DNA of 64,000 bases, taken from NCBI RefSeq assembly GCF_000518645.1, contig NZ_JADZ01000006.1, positions 124,001 through 188,000 on the forward strand, in the 5' to 3' direction. The first letter of the stretch is position 1, and the number at the start of each line of letters is the position of its first letter. The notes below the pieces were generated by a model that was not told where the DNA came from, made no database searches, and was given only the letters and a program-made list of their open reading frames with translations. This DNA is from Curvibacter gracilis ATCC BAA-807 (lineage in GTDB: Bacteria > Pseudomonadota > Gammaproteobacteria > Burkholderiales > Burkholderiaceae_C). Below are positions 7,877 to 17,279 of this stretch, piece by piece. The translations under genes and the position numbers were made by a program.

Positions 7877-9352
7877 TCAAGCCGCCACGGGGGCGGGCAG
7901 GCTGGCGATCACCTGCGCCACGGCGGCGGTCAGCTTCTTGGCGTAGGGCACGTGCAGGAACTCGTTGGGGCCGTGCGCATTGCTCTTGGGGCCCAGCACA
8001 CCGCAGACCATCATCTGGGCCTTGGGGAAGCCGGCCGACAGCATGTTCATGAGCGGGATGGTGCCGCCCTGGCCGATGTAGCCGCACGAGGCGCCAAAGT
8101 GGGCCTGCGAGGCCGCATTCAGCGCCTGCTCGAACCAGGGCGCCGTGTCGGGGGCGTTCCAGCCGGTGGCGCCGCCGTTGCTCTCGAAGGTGACCTTGGC
8201 CTGGTAGGGCGCGTTGTCTTCGAGCAGCTGCTTGAGTTCGGCCACCGCGCTGTCCGCCTGCACCAGGGGCGGCAGGCGCAGGCTGAGCTTGAAGGCGGTG
8301 TAGGGGCGCAGCACATTGCCGGCGTTCTGCAGCGTGGGAAAGCCATCGGCCCCGGTCACGCTGAGCGTGGGCGTCCAGGTGCGGGCCAGCAGGGCCTGCA
8401 CCGGGTCGGTGGTGGTGGGCAGGGCGAAGCTGGTGGCGCCGCCGCAGTCGTAATGGGCCCAGGGGAAGCGCTTGTACAGCTCGTCGCTCAGGATGGCGGC
8501 GGTGGCCCGGGCCTGGGCCAGGCGCTCGGGCGGCACCTCGCAATGGAAGCTGGCGGGCAGCAGGCGGCCGGTGGCGCTGTCTTCCAGGCGGTCCAGCACC
8601 TGGCGCATGATGCGAAAGCTCGAGGGCACCAGGCCCGAGGCATCGCCCGAGTGCACGCCCTCGGTCAGGATCTCGACCTTCAGCGTGCCGCTGGCCATGC
8701 CGCGCAGGCTGGTGGTGAGCCAGAGCTGGTCGTAGTTGCCGGCGCCCGAATCGAGGCAGATCACCAGGGCCACCTCGCCCAGGCGGGTGCGCAGGGCATC
8801 GATGTAGGGCAGCAGGTCGTAGGAGCCGCTTTCCTCGCAGGTCTCGATCAGGCCGACGATGCGCGGGTGGGGCGTTTTCTGCGCCTTCAGGGCCTGCACG
8901 GCGGCAATGCTGGCGTACACCGCATAGCCGTCGTCGGCGCCGCCCCGGCCGTACAGCTTGCCGTCTTCGTATTTGGGGGTCCAGGGGCCCAGGTCGTTAC
9001 GCCAGCCGCTGAACTCGGGCTGCTTGTCCAGGTGGCCGTACATCAGCACGGTCTGGCTGCTGTGGGCCTGGGTGGCGGCCACCTCGAAGAACAGCACCGG
9101 GGTGCGGCCTTCCAGGCGGATGATCTCCAACGTGAGCCCCTCCACCTTCTGGGCCTCGACCCATTGCGCGGCGTTGCGCAACACGGTGTCGAGCAGGCCT
9201 TGCTGGGCCCAGTCGGCGGCAAAGGCGGGCGACTTGGCGGGGATGGCGATGTAGTCGGTGATCTGGCGCACCAGATCGCTGTCCCAGCGCTGGCTGACCT
9301 CGGCCAGGGCCTGCTCGGGCTGGAAGACGGAAGAAGGAACACGGGCGTTCAT
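7877..9352 (-). CDS. M20-family metallopeptidase (dipeptidase)
   Basis: The 491-residue product reads MNARVPSSVFQPEQA at its start, with AGGAGAG just upstream of the ATG at 9352. It has the M20 zinc peptidase pattern. VLMYGHLDKQPEFSGW carries the first zinc-binding histidine and the following aspartate. GRGGADDGYAVY supplies the bridging aspartate. CEESGSYDL supplies the catalytic glutamate pair. A lid and dimerisation domain follows, and a C-terminal histidine lies around LGPKSNAHGPNEFL. Proteins of this length with this pattern are CNDP-type dipeptidases or related carboxypeptidases. No signal peptide, so cytoplasmic. The exact peptide substrate is not determinable. Confidence 0.88.
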   Translation of the reverse strand: MNARVPSSVFQPEQALAEVSQRWDSDLVRQITDYIAIPAKSPAFAADWAQQGLLDTVLRNAAQWVEAQKVEGLTLEIIRLEGRTPVLFFEVAATQAHSSQTVLMYGHLDKQPEFSGWRNDLGPWTPKYEDGKLYGRGGADDGYAVYASIAAVQALKAQKTPHPRIVGLIETCEESGSYDLLPYIDALRTRLGEVALVICLDSGAGNYDQLWLTTSLRGMASGTLKVEILTEGVHSGDASGLVPSSFRIMRQVLDRLEDSATGRLLPASFHCEVPPERLAQARATAAILSDELYKRFPWAHYDCGGATSFALPTTTDPVQALLARTWTPTLSVTGADGFPTLQNAGNVLRPYTAFKLSLRLPPLVQADSAVAELKQLLEDNAPYQAKVTFESNGGATGWNAPDTAPWFEQALNAASQAHFGASCGYIGQGGTIPLMNMLSAGFPKAQMMVCGVLGPKSNAHGPNEFLHVPYAKKLTAAVAQVIASLPAPVAA

Positions 9353-9473
9353 GGGGCTCTCCTGGTGATACGGTGCGCACGGTGCGGGGCCCCCGGCATC
9401 AGGCCGGTGCCGGGCACAGCGTTTTGATTTTGCCTGAGACCCGGGCGCCCTGCCGGGGCCGCGGCCTGGGCGC

Positions 9474-10508
9474 TCAGCCTGCGGCGCCGCGCCGCCGGGT
9501 TTCGGAGGGCAGCTCGCCGAACAAGGCCTTGTAGTCCTGCGAGAAATGGCCCATGTGCGAAAAGCCCCAGCGCGCCGCCACGGTCTGCACCGAGGCGTCA
9601 GCCGGCCCGGCCCGCAGCGCGCGCCGGCAGGCATTGAGGCGCACCGCCTTGAGGAACTCGGCCGGCGATTCGCCGAGCACGGCCTGGAAATGGTTCTGCA
9701 GCGTGCGCCGCGTCAGGTGCAGGCGCTGGCACAGCTCGTCCACCCCCAGGGCCTCGTGGCTGGGCTGACGGGCCAGCTCGCGCGCGGCCATCACCAGGGC
9801 AAAGCGCCGCTGGGCTGCCGCCGGCCTGGGCACGCCCGCATCGCCGCCCGGGCCCGCACACAGCAGATGCAGCAATTGCTCCAGCCCGGCCTGCAGGGCC
9901 AGCCGGCCCCAGGGCAGGTCGACCTCGCCCGACTGGCCGAGTTGCAGCAACTGCTCGATGGTGTGGCACAGCGCGGCATGGTGCCCGTCACTCAGGGAGA
10001 TGGCCTGGGCGGGAGAGGCCAGCCCCGGGGCCGCCAGGCCGGCGGCCTCGGCCTGGGCGTGCAGCCAGTCCTGGTCCAGCACCACGCCGTAGATGCCGAA
10101 ATCGGGCGGGGTGCGCAGCTCGAAGCCCTCGCTGGCGCGCGCGCGCAACAAGGCACGCCCCGGGTCGGTGCGCTGGGCCTGCCCACAAAAGTGCAGGGGC
10201 TGCCGGCCCTGCCGGTCGGCCAGGCCGAACCACACCGAGCCCGACCAGGGCGCGCATTGCTGGCTGGTCTGCCGCGAGGTGTGCTCGTGGAAGACCTGCA
10301 GCCGCGGCCCGTCGACCCACAGCTCACGCACCCGGCCCGAGAAGCGCCCGCCCGAGAGCTGGTCGTACTGCTGCTGCCAGGCCGACAGGTGGCCGGCGTG
10401 CTCGTCCACATCGTCGCTGGTGCGCACGCGGTACTGCGGCGGGTCCATCGACCAGCCGGCAGCAGGCGGGGCAGGGGCACGACCGTTGAAGGCCGAGGCA
10501 GGGAACAT
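9474..10508 (-). CDS. eutR: AraC-family regulator, probable EutR-type activator of ethanolamine genes
   Basis: The 344-residue protein ends in an AraC DNA-binding domain: GVDELCQRLHLTRRTLQNHF is the first helix-turn-helix and TVAARWGFSHMGHFSQDYKALFGELPSE the second, near residues 255-335. The long N-terminal part (QLSGGRFSGRVRELWV...FHEHTS) resembles the sensor part of FeaR/EutR-like activators. It is divergent from the ethanolamine permease and eutBC, so the specific call rests on context plus this resemblance. The start is uncertain: the ATG at 10508 lacks a good ribosome site, and an ATG about 60 bp downstream (MDPPQYRVRT) is an alternative. An inverted repeat lies in the shared promoter region at 10605-10654. 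Confidence 0.72.
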   Translation of the reverse strand: MFPASAFNGRAPAPPAAGWSMDPPQYRVRTSDDVDEHAGHLSAWQQQYDQLSGGRFSGRVRELWVDGPRLQVFHEHTSRQTSQQCAPWSGSVWFGLADRQGRQPLHFCGQAQRTDPGRALLRARASEGFELRTPPDFGIYGVVLDQDWLHAQAEAAGLAAPGLASPAQAISLSDGHHAALCHTIEQLLQLGQSGEVDLPWGRLALQAGLEQLLHLLCAGPGGDAGVPRPAAAQRRFALVMAARELARQPSHEALGVDELCQRLHLTRRTLQNHFQAVLGESPAEFLKAVRLNACRRALRAGPADASVQTVAARWGFSHMGHFSQDYKALFGELPSETRRRGAAG

Positions 10509-10604
10509 GGGCAGTCAGGCGGCAGAGAGTGACAGTGCCCCCAGTGCAGCAAGAAAAATGCCCGCGGGCAAGCTGCAGTGCAGCACCGACGCGGGGCGGC
10601 GCTG

Positions 10605-10654
10605 TCCCAAATCGGAAAAAAGCGCGCCGGGCCGGGCGGTTTTCCGATTCGGGA
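10605..10654. promoter_or_regulatory. Inverted repeat in the eutR / permease divergent promoter
   Basis: TCCCAAATCGGAAAA at 10605-10619 is mirrored by TTTTCCGATTCGGGA at 10640-10654. The 15-bp arms agree at 14 positions, and the centres lie 35 bp apart, a little over three helical turns. The position between the regulator and the permease gene, about 60 bp upstream of the permease ATG, suits an activator-binding site. A hairpin role is possible, but the site is not at the end of any gene. Confidence 0.5.
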
Positions 10655-10715
10655 TAGGACGCTGGCGTCGTCTTTGCTGCAATGGCGGGCAACGACCACC
10701 CACCGAGGCACCACC

Positions 10716-12107
10716 ATGAAGCCAGCCACCGCCGCGCCCACCGCCCACCTGAAAAAAGTGCTGGGCACCTTCCAGCTCTGGGGCATTGCCGTGGGGCTGG
10801 TGATCTCGGGCGAGTACTTCGGCTGGAGTTATGGCTGGGCCAGCGCCGGCACGCTGGGCTTTCTGGTGGCCACGCTACTGGTGGCCACCATGTACACCAC
10901 CTTCATCTTCAGCTTCACCGAGCTGTCCACCGCCATTCCGCACGCGGGCGGCCCCTTCGCCTATGCGCGCCGCGCCTTCGGGCCGCTGGGGGGCTTTGTG
11001 GCCGGCTTTGCCACGCTGATCGAGTTCGTGTTTGCGCCGCCCGCCATCGCGCTGGCGATCGGGGCCTACCTGAATGTGCAGTTTCCGGCCATCGACCCGA
11101 AATGGATCGCGCTGGGGGCCTATGCGGTGTTCATCGCCCTGAACTGGGTGGGGGTGGGCATTGCCGCCGCCTTCGAGCTGGTGGTGACGCTGCTGGCCAT
11201 CTTTGAGCTGCTGGTGTTCATGGGCGTGGTGAGCCCGGGCTGGTCGTGGGCCCAGTTTGCCGCGCTGGGCTGGGCCGGCTCGGACGTGCTCAATGGCACG
11301 GCCGTGGCGGGCATCTTTGCCTCGATCCCGTTTGCCATCTGGTTCTTTCTGGCCATCGAGGGCGCGGCCATGGCGGCCGAGGAGGCGCGCGACCCGCAGC
11401 GCACCATTCCGCGCGCCTACATTGCCGGCATCCTGACCCTGGTCAGCCTGGCCTTCGGCGTGATGATCATGGCCGGCGGCGTGGGCGACTGGCGCAGCCT
11501 GGCCAACATCAACGACCCGCTGCCCCAGGCCATGAAGGCCGTGCTGGGAGCGCACAGCGGCTGGCTGCACATGATGGTGTGGATCGGCCTGTTCGGGCTG
11601 GTGGCCTCGTTCCACGGCATCTTGATGGGCTACTCGCGCCAGATCTTCGCGCTGGCCCGCGCCGGCTACCTGCCACGCAGTTTTGCGGTGCTGAGCCCCC
11701 GCTTCCAGACCCCGCACCGGGCCTTGCTGGCCGGCGGCGCCGTGGGGGTGGCGGCGATCTTCAGCGACAACTGGATCGAGTTCGGCGGCCAGACCCTGAC
11801 GGCCAACATCGTCACCATGTCGGTGTTCGGCGCCATCGTGATGTACATCATCTCGATGGCCGCGCTGCTGCGCCTGCGCCGCACCGAGCCCGACATGGCG
11901 CGCAGCTACCGCGCCCCCTTCTTCCCCTGGTTTCCGCTGCTGGCACTGGGCCTGGGTCTGGTCTGCCTGGGCGCCATGGTGTGGTTCAACCCGGTGCTGG
12001 CCGCGCTGTTCGCGGCGCTGATGGCCCTGGCCTGGCTGTACTACGTGGCCACCGCCCAGCACCGCGCCGATGCGGCCCCCGATGCCCTGCTGGACGCAGG
12101 CGCCTGA
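10716..12107 (+). CDS. eat: Ethanolamine permease (APC superfamily)
   Basis: The 463-residue protein begins MKPATAAPTAHLKKVLGTFQLWGIAVGLVISGEYFGWSYGW, which I recognise as the ethanolamine permease (Eat) signature: a consensus GxVISGxYFGW in the first membrane helix. About twelve hydrophobic segments follow, as usual for the amino acid-polyamine-organocation superfamily, including FLAIEGAAMAAEEARDPQRTIPRAY, typical of APC loop 6-7. It imports ethanolamine for EutBC. It is the first gene of eat-eutB-eutC-phosphatase, with only 19 bp before eutB. The ATG at 10716 fits the family N-terminus. Confidence 0.9.
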   Translation: MKPATAAPTAHLKKVLGTFQLWGIAVGLVISGEYFGWSYGWASAGTLGFLVATLLVATMYTTFIFSFTELSTAIPHAGGPFAYARRAFGPLGGFVAGFATLIEFVFAPPAIALAIGAYLNVQFPAIDPKWIALGAYAVFIALNWVGVGIAAAFELVVTLLAIFELLVFMGVVSPGWSWAQFAALGWAGSDVLNGTAVAGIFASIPFAIWFFLAIEGAAMAAEEARDPQRTIPRAYIAGILTLVSLAFGVMIMAGGVGDWRSLANINDPLPQAMKAVLGAHSGWLHMMVWIGLFGLVASFHGILMGYSRQIFALARAGYLPRSFAVLSPRFQTPHRALLAGGAVGVAAIFSDNWIEFGGQTLTANIVTMSVFGAIVMYIISMAALLRLRRTEPDMARSYRAPFFPWFPLLALGLGLVCLGAMVWFNPVLAALFAALMALAWLYYVATAQHRADAAPDALLDAGA

Positions 12108-12126
12108 ACCCGCACGGAGCCCCCGC

Positions 12127-13527
12127 ATGCGCTACCACACCACCCTGGGCGGCCAGGGCCACTTCTTCGAGGACCTGCGCCAGGTGATGGCGATGGCCAG
12201 CCCGGCGCGCTCGGGCGACTACCTGGCCGGCCTGGGCGCGGCCACCGCGCAGCAGCGCATGGCCGCACGCCATGTGCTGGCCGAGCTGCCGCTGAAGGTG
12301 TTCCTCAACGAGGCCCTGGTGCCCTATGAAAGCGACAACATCACGCGGCTGATCCTGGACCAGCACGACGCCCAGGCCTTTGCCCCGGTGGCCCACCTGA
12401 CGGTGGGCGACTTCCGCAACTGGCTGCTGGGCCCGGCCGCCGACACCGCCACGCTGAGCGCACTGGCCCCCGGCCTGACGCCGGAGATGGTGGCCGCGGT
12501 GAGCAAGCTCATGCGCAACCAGGACCTGATCGCGGTGGCGCGCAAGACCCGGGTGGTGACCCGCTTTCGCAACACCCTGGGCCTGCCGGGCACGCTGGCC
12601 GTGCGGCTGCAGCCCAACCACCCGACCGACGAGCTGCGCGGGGTGGCGGCCTCGGTGCTGGACGGGCTGATGATGGGCGCGGGCGATGCGGTGATCGGCA
12701 TCAACCCGGTGTCCGACAGCCTGCCCACGCTGGCCCGGCTGTGCCATGGCTTTGACGAGCTGATCCAGCGCCTGGCGATCCCGACACAGGCCTGTGTGCT
12801 GACCCATGTGACCAACACGCTGCAGCTGATCGAGGACGGCGTGCCGGTGGACCTGGTGTTCCAGTCGATCGGCGGCACCGAACTGACCAACCGCAGCTTC
12901 GGCGTGAGCCCCGAGCTGCTCGACGAGGCCTGTGCGGCGGCCCGTTCGCTGCAGCGCGGCACGCTGGGCCAGAACGTGATGTATTTCGAGACCGGCCAGG
13001 GCAGCGCCCTGTCGGCCAACGCCCATGGTGGGGTGGACCAGCAGACCTGCGAGGCCCGGGCCTATGCGCTGGCGCGGCGCTACCAGCCCTTGCTGGTGAA
13101 CACGGTGGTGGGCTTCATCGGGCCCGAGTACCTGTACGACGGCAAGCAGATCATCCGCGCCGGCCTGGAAGACCACTTCTGCGGCAAGCTGCTGGGCCTG
13201 CCCATGGGCTGCGACATCTGCTACACCAACCACGCCGAGGCCGACCAGGACGACATGGACACGCTCAGCGTGCTGCTGGCCAGCGCCGGGCTGAACTTTC
13301 TGATCGGGGTGCCGGGCGCGGATGACGTGATGCTCAACTACCAGAGCACCTCGTTCCACGACGCCCTGTTCCTGCGCGAGACCCTGGGCCTGCAGCGGGC
13401 CCCCGAGTTCGAGGCCTGGCTGCAGGCCCAGCAGATCACCGACGCGGCCGGGCAACTGCTGAGCCCGGGCCAGGGCCACCCCCTGCTGAGCCATCTGGGC
13501 CGCCTGGGCCAGGGAGGCAGCGCATGA
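12127..13527 (+). CDS. eutB: Ethanolamine ammonia-lyase, large (catalytic) subunit
   Basis: The 466-residue protein matches EutB, the barrel subunit of adenosylcobalamin-dependent ethanolamine ammonia-lyase, which splits ethanolamine into acetaldehyde and ammonia. Recognisable segments are KVFLNEALVPYESDNITRL, NTLGLPGTLAVRLQPNHPTD, GDAVIGINPVSDS, FQSIGGTE, MYFETGQGSALSANAHGG and GLPMGCDICYTNHAEADQDD, all conserved around the substrate and cobalamin site. Length is typical. It overlaps eutC by four bases, so the two subunits are translated together. No eutA reactivase, aldehyde dehydrogenase or shell protein gene is nearby, indicating the simple, microcompartment-free route. Confidence 0.96.
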   Translation: MRYHTTLGGQGHFFEDLRQVMAMASPARSGDYLAGLGAATAQQRMAARHVLAELPLKVFLNEALVPYESDNITRLILDQHDAQAFAPVAHLTVGDFRNWLLGPAADTATLSALAPGLTPEMVAAVSKLMRNQDLIAVARKTRVVTRFRNTLGLPGTLAVRLQPNHPTDELRGVAASVLDGLMMGAGDAVIGINPVSDSLPTLARLCHGFDELIQRLAIPTQACVLTHVTNTLQLIEDGVPVDLVFQSIGGTELTNRSFGVSPELLDEACAAARSLQRGTLGQNVMYFETGQGSALSANAHGGVDQQTCEARAYALARRYQPLLVNTVVGFIGPEYLYDGKQIIRAGLEDHFCGKLLGLPMGCDICYTNHAEADQDDMDTLSVLLASAGLNFLIGVPGADDVMLNYQSTSFHDALFLRETLGLQRAPEFEAWLQAQQITDAAGQLLSPGQGHPLLSHLGRLGQGGSA

Positions 13528-14393
13528 GCCCCCCGAAACGACCAGCGCCAGCGCTTGCGGCACCGGAGCAGGCCGAGGGCGTGACCCCCATGCCCTGGAC
13601 CGACTGGCGCCGCAGCACGCCGGCGCGCATTGCGCTGGGGCGGGCCGGTGTGGCCATCCCCACCGATGAGACCCTGCGTTTCGGCCTGGCCCATGCCATG
13701 GCGCGCGACGCCATCCACACCCCGCTGGACACGGCCGCCCTGCAGGCCACGCTGGAGCAGGCCGGCCACGGCGTGCTCCAGGTGCGCAGCCAGGCCGGCG
13801 ACCGCACCGAGTACCTGCGCCGCCCCGATCTGGGCCGCCGCCTGGCCCCCGACGACGCGCAGCGCCTGCGCGCCTTGGCCGCCGCGGCGGGGCCGGCGCC
13901 CGAGCTGTGCGTGGTGGTGGGCGACGGCCTGTCGTCGCTGGCGGTGCAGCGCCATGCCGCCCCGCTGCTGGCGGCGCTGCTGCCGCGCCTGGCCCCGGGC
14001 TGGCGCCTGGCCCCGGTGGTGCTGGTGCAGCAGGCCCGGGTGGCCGTGGCCGACGAGGTGGGCGAGGCCCTGGGTGCGCACCTGAGCGTGATCCTGATCG
14101 GCGAACGCCCCGGCCTGAGCTCGCCCGACAGCCTGGGCATCTACCTGACCCATGACCCCCGCGTGGGCCGCCACGATGCCCAGCGCAACTGCATTTCCAA
14201 CGTGCGCCCGGAGGGCCTGCACTACCCGCAGGCCGCGCACAAGCTGGCCTGGCTGATCCGCCAGGCCCTGCAGCGCGGCCTGAGCGGCGTGGCCCTGAAA
14301 GACGACAGCGAGGCCGAGGCCTGGCTACCCGGCGCCGCGCCGCGCCCCGAATCCCTTGTCAGCACTCCCCCCTCATCCCAGGAGAAAACATGA
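13524..14393 (+). CDS. eutC: Ethanolamine ammonia-lyase, small subunit
   Basis: This 289-residue protein matches EutC, the small subunit that with EutB forms the cobalamin-binding interface. Typical segments are WTDWRRSTPARIALGRAG, FGLAHAMARDAIHTPLD, VVVGDGLSSLAVQRHA, LIGERPGLSSPDSLGIYLTHDP and RNCISNVRPEGLHY. A ~20-residue N-terminal extension rich in proline and alanine precedes the conserved core, as in many beta- and gammaproteobacterial homologues. The start codon overlaps the eutB stop (ATGA), and its own stop overlaps the start of the next gene in the same way, so translation is coupled across three genes. Confidence 0.95.
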   Translation: MSPPKRPAPALAAPEQAEGVTPMPWTDWRRSTPARIALGRAGVAIPTDETLRFGLAHAMARDAIHTPLDTAALQATLEQAGHGVLQVRSQAGDRTEYLRRPDLGRRLAPDDAQRLRALAAAAGPAPELCVVVGDGLSSLAVQRHAAPLLAALLPRLAPGWRLAPVVLVQQARVAVADEVGEALGAHLSVILIGERPGLSSPDSLGIYLTHDPRVGRHDAQRNCISNVRPEGLHYPQAAHKLAWLIRQALQRGLSGVALKDDSEAEAWLPGAAPRPESLVSTPPSSQEKT

Positions 14394-15691
14394 AGACCCC
14401 TGCCTTGCTCCGCCTCGCCCCCCTGACGCTGGCGCTGAGCCTGCTGGCCGCCCTGGCCAGCACCGGCTGCAGCAGCCCTCCGACCGCCGTCCAGGCCGCC
14501 GCCCCCCAGACCCTGGCCCCCGGGCAGTGGGAGAGCTTCAACCGCCAGCAGATCAATGAGTTGATCGCGCGCGTGGGCAAGACCAGCGCCGGCTACAACC
14601 CGGCCAAGCCGCCCTATGTGGTGTTCGACTGGGACAACACCAGCGTGTTCCTGGACATCGAAGAAGCCGCGCTGATCTACCAACTCGAGAACCTGCGCTT
14701 CGGCGCCAGCCCCGAGCAGCTGGAAGTGGCGCTGCGCCGCAACATCCCGGCCACCGCCTTCAAGCCGGCCAACAACAATGCGGCGGGCCAGCCGGTGAGC
14801 ATCGACACCATCGTGCCCGACATCCTGGACAGCTACCGCTGGCTGTACACCCACTACAGCGGCCTGAAGGGCCAGCAGCCCCTGGCCGAGGTACAACGCA
14901 GCCCGCACTACCAGGCCTTTGTGACCAAGGTGCGCTACCTGTACGAGGCGATCGGCGACACCTTCGACCACGACACCGCCTACCCCTGGGTGACCTACCT
15001 GTTTGCCGGCATGACCGAAGCCCAGGTGCGCCAACTCACGGTGGACACGGTGAAGTGGCAGCAGACCCAGCCGGTCGAGAAGGTGAAATGGAGCACGCCG
15101 GCCGAGCTGCCGGGCCGCGCCGGTCTGGTGTCGGTGAGCTGGAAGAACGGCCTGCGCCTGGTGCCCGAGATGCAGGACCTGTACGGGCGCTTCAAGGCCG
15201 CCGGCTTTGATGTGTGGGTGTGCTCGGCCTCCTTCGTGGACGTGATCAAGGAGATCTCGTCCAACCCGGCCTTCGGCTACCAGGTGAAGGAAGGCAATGT
15301 GCTGGCCATGGAGCTTGAGCGTGACGCCCAGGGCCGCATCCTGCCCGACTACCGCCACGGCTACGACCAGACCCAGGGCCCGGGCAAGACGCGCAGCATC
15401 CAGCGCTTCCTGGTCAGCCGCTACGGCTATGGGCCGGTGTTCATCGCGGGCGACAGCGAAGGCGACCAGAACATGATGGCCGACTTCAGCGATACCCAGA
15501 AGGTGTTGATCGTGAACCGCCTGCGCGACCCCAAGAGCGCCATCGGCCAGTTCTCGGCCCTGGCGGTGCAGAACTACGGCAAGCCCGACACCCGCTACCT
15601 GCTGCAAGGCCGTGACGACAACACCGGCCGCTTCGTGCCCAGCCAACTGCACACGCCGCTGGGGGCGACGGCTGCCAAGGCGCTGAAATAA
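14390..15691 (+). CDS. HAD-superfamily phosphatase, probable lipoprotein, coupled to eutC
   Basis: The 433-residue product has an N-terminal signal with a lipobox-like STGC (cysteine 27), so it is probably a periplasmic lipoprotein; the -3 position is serine rather than leucine. It carries the haloacid-dehalogenase phosphatase motifs: VVFDWDNTSVF (nucleophile aspartate 80, general acid aspartate 82) and FIAGDSEGDQNMM near residue 360. The overall form resembles the phosphorylcholine / phosphoethanolamine-type periplasmic phosphatases of pseudomonads. Its ATG overlaps the eutC stop by four bases. A likely role, by inference, is releasing ethanolamine from phosphoethanolamine before uptake by the permease. 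Direct substrate evidence is lacking. Confidence 0.75.
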   Translation: MKTPALLRLAPLTLALSLLAALASTGCSSPPTAVQAAAPQTLAPGQWESFNRQQINELIARVGKTSAGYNPAKPPYVVFDWDNTSVFLDIEEAALIYQLENLRFGASPEQLEVALRRNIPATAFKPANNNAAGQPVSIDTIVPDILDSYRWLYTHYSGLKGQQPLAEVQRSPHYQAFVTKVRYLYEAIGDTFDHDTAYPWVTYLFAGMTEAQVRQLTVDTVKWQQTQPVEKVKWSTPAELPGRAGLVSVSWKNGLRLVPEMQDLYGRFKAAGFDVWVCSASFVDVIKEISSNPAFGYQVKEGNVLAMELERDAQGRILPDYRHGYDQTQGPGKTRSIQRFLVSRYGYGPVFIAGDSEGDQNMMADFSDTQKVLIVNRLRDPKSAIGQFSALAVQNYGKPDTRYLLQGRDDNTGRFVPSQLHTPLGATAAKALK

Positions 15692-15694
15692 CGA

Positions 15695-17155
15695 TCACCC
15701 CTCCAGCAGGGGCTGCGACGACTGGAAAATGGCCACCGCCTGGGCCAGGCGCTCGGCCTGCTCGGTCAGGCTGGCGGCGGCGGCCGCCGATTGCTCGACC
15801 AGGGCCGCGTTCTGCTGGGTCATCTGATCCAGCCCGCCCACGGCGGTGTGCACCTGGCTCAAGCCTTGAGACTGCTCACCGGCCACCAAAGAGATGTCGG
15901 CAATGATGTGCTTGACGCGCTGCACCGAAGCCATGATGTCGTCCATGGTGCGGCCGGCCGCATGCACCTGCTGGGTGCCGGCTTCGACTTTTTCGGCCGA
16001 CTGGCTGATCAGCGACTTGATCTCGCGCGCGGCTTCGGCGCTGCGCTTGGCCAGGTTGCGCACCTCGCTGGCCACCACCGCAAAGCCACGGCCCTGCTCG
16101 CCGGCCCTGGCGGCCTCGACAGCGGCATTGAGCGCCAGCAGATTGGTTTGAAACGCAATGCCGTCGATCACCCCGGTGATGTCGGCAATTCGGCTGGAGC
16201 TGACCTGGATCGCCTCCATGGTGCTGACCACCTGGCGCACCGCCTCACCACCCTGTTCGGCCACCTGGGCCGCCGAGCCCGACAGCTCGTTGGCCTGACG
16301 GGCCGATTCGGCGGAATGCTGCACCGTGACCGTCAACTGCCCCAGGCTGGAGGCGGCCTGGGCCAGGTGGCTGGCCGTCTGCTCGGTGCGGTGGCTGAGG
16401 TCGAGGTTGCCGATCGAGATCTCCCTGCAGGCCGACTCGATGCTGCTGGTGGAGGCGTGAACCTGCGACACGGCGCTGTGCACACGCAGCAGCGCCTGTT
16501 GCAGGGCCTGCGCCGGCGCTGAACGCAGCACCAGCTCAGACACGTCTAGCCGGAGGTGGCCGCTGTCCGACACATGGGCGACCAGGCGAGCCAATTCAGC
16601 GCCCTCGGTGCCGGCCCGCTTCATGGCCACGGCAAACACCACCTCGAGCGAGGTCTGAATGACCACATAGACCGCATGCACCAGCACCCGCCCGAAGTCG
16701 GGCTGGGTCACGCAATAGACCCCGAAACCGGCGGCCTGCAAGCGATCGAACAGCACGTGGTGCACGGCGAACAGGGCGGCGGCCAGCACGATGGGGCGCC
16801 AGTCGCGGTACACCAGCAGCAAGGCCAGCGTCACAAAGACACCGAAGTGGTACTCGACCTGGCCTTGGGCCAGCTGGATGTGCAGCATGACCGTGGCCGC
16901 CAGGCCTGTGGTCAGCAGCAATCGCGAGAACAGAGTGGCCGGGGCAACGGCCTGCCCCAGGCCGCACAGCAACAGCAGGGGCAGCGCGACCCCGAGGGCC
17001 AGGGACAAGGTGCCATGCAGCCACCCGAGCAGCAGGGCAGCGAGCGCACTCAGCACCATGGCGACCAGCATCATCCGATCGGGCCAGACCGCCCGGGAGG
17101 CATCGGGTGTGTCAGTTTTCAGGCGATCAGCAGCGGTGTTGGATGCGGGGATCAT
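15695..17155 (-). CDS. Methyl-accepting chemotaxis protein (membrane-embedded sensor)
   Basis: Read from the ATG at 17155, this 486-residue protein has about five to six closely spaced hydrophobic spans in the first ~190 residues with almost no periplasmic loop. A HAMP-less linker and the chemoreceptor signalling domain follow, containing [22 protein letters not shown], the hairpin tip [32 protein letters not shown] (residues ~380-410) and a C-terminal helix with QSAAAAASL. It likely senses a membrane-associated or internal signal. Two earlier in-frame starts (ATG at 17200, TTG at 17221) are possible. I prefer 17155 because TTGAGA and TATGAC, spaced about 16 bp, look like a promoter just upstream of it. 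It is followed by no chemotaxis genes. Confidence 0.85.
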   Translation of the reverse strand: MIPASNTAADRLKTDTPDASRAVWPDRMMLVAMVLSALAALLLGWLHGTLSLALGVALPLLLLCGLGQAVAPATLFSRLLLTTGLAATVMLHIQLAQGQVEYHFGVFVTLALLLVYRDWRPIVLAAALFAVHHVLFDRLQAAGFGVYCVTQPDFGRVLVHAVYVVIQTSLEVVFAVAMKRAGTEGAELARLVAHVSDSGHLRLDVSELVLRSAPAQALQQALLRVHSAVSQVHASTSSIESACREISIGNLDLSHRTEQTASHLAQAASSLGQLTVTVQHSAESARQANELSGSAAQVAEQGGEAVRQVVSTMEAIQVSSSRIADITGVIDGIAFQTNLLALNAAVEAARAGEQGRGFAVVASEVRNLAKRSAEAAREIKSLISQSAEKVEAGTQQVHAAGRTMDDIMASVQRVKHIIADISLVAGEQSQGLSQVHTAVGGLDQMTQQNAALVEQSAAAAASLTEQAERLAQAVAIFQSSQPLLEG

Positions 17156-17279
17156 GGGGCGCGACCTACTGGTTTGTTTGAAACTGGAATATTGGGTCAT
17201 ATTCTGACCAAATAGTCTCAAAAGGTCGCAGAAAGCCGCCGAACGGTTGTGGACTTGCCGGGCGCCACGCCGGCCGGAA

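Noticed and set aside
9353-9473. Small RNA gene between the peptidase and the AraC gene
   Set aside because: No promoter-terminator pair or conserved fold could be recognised.
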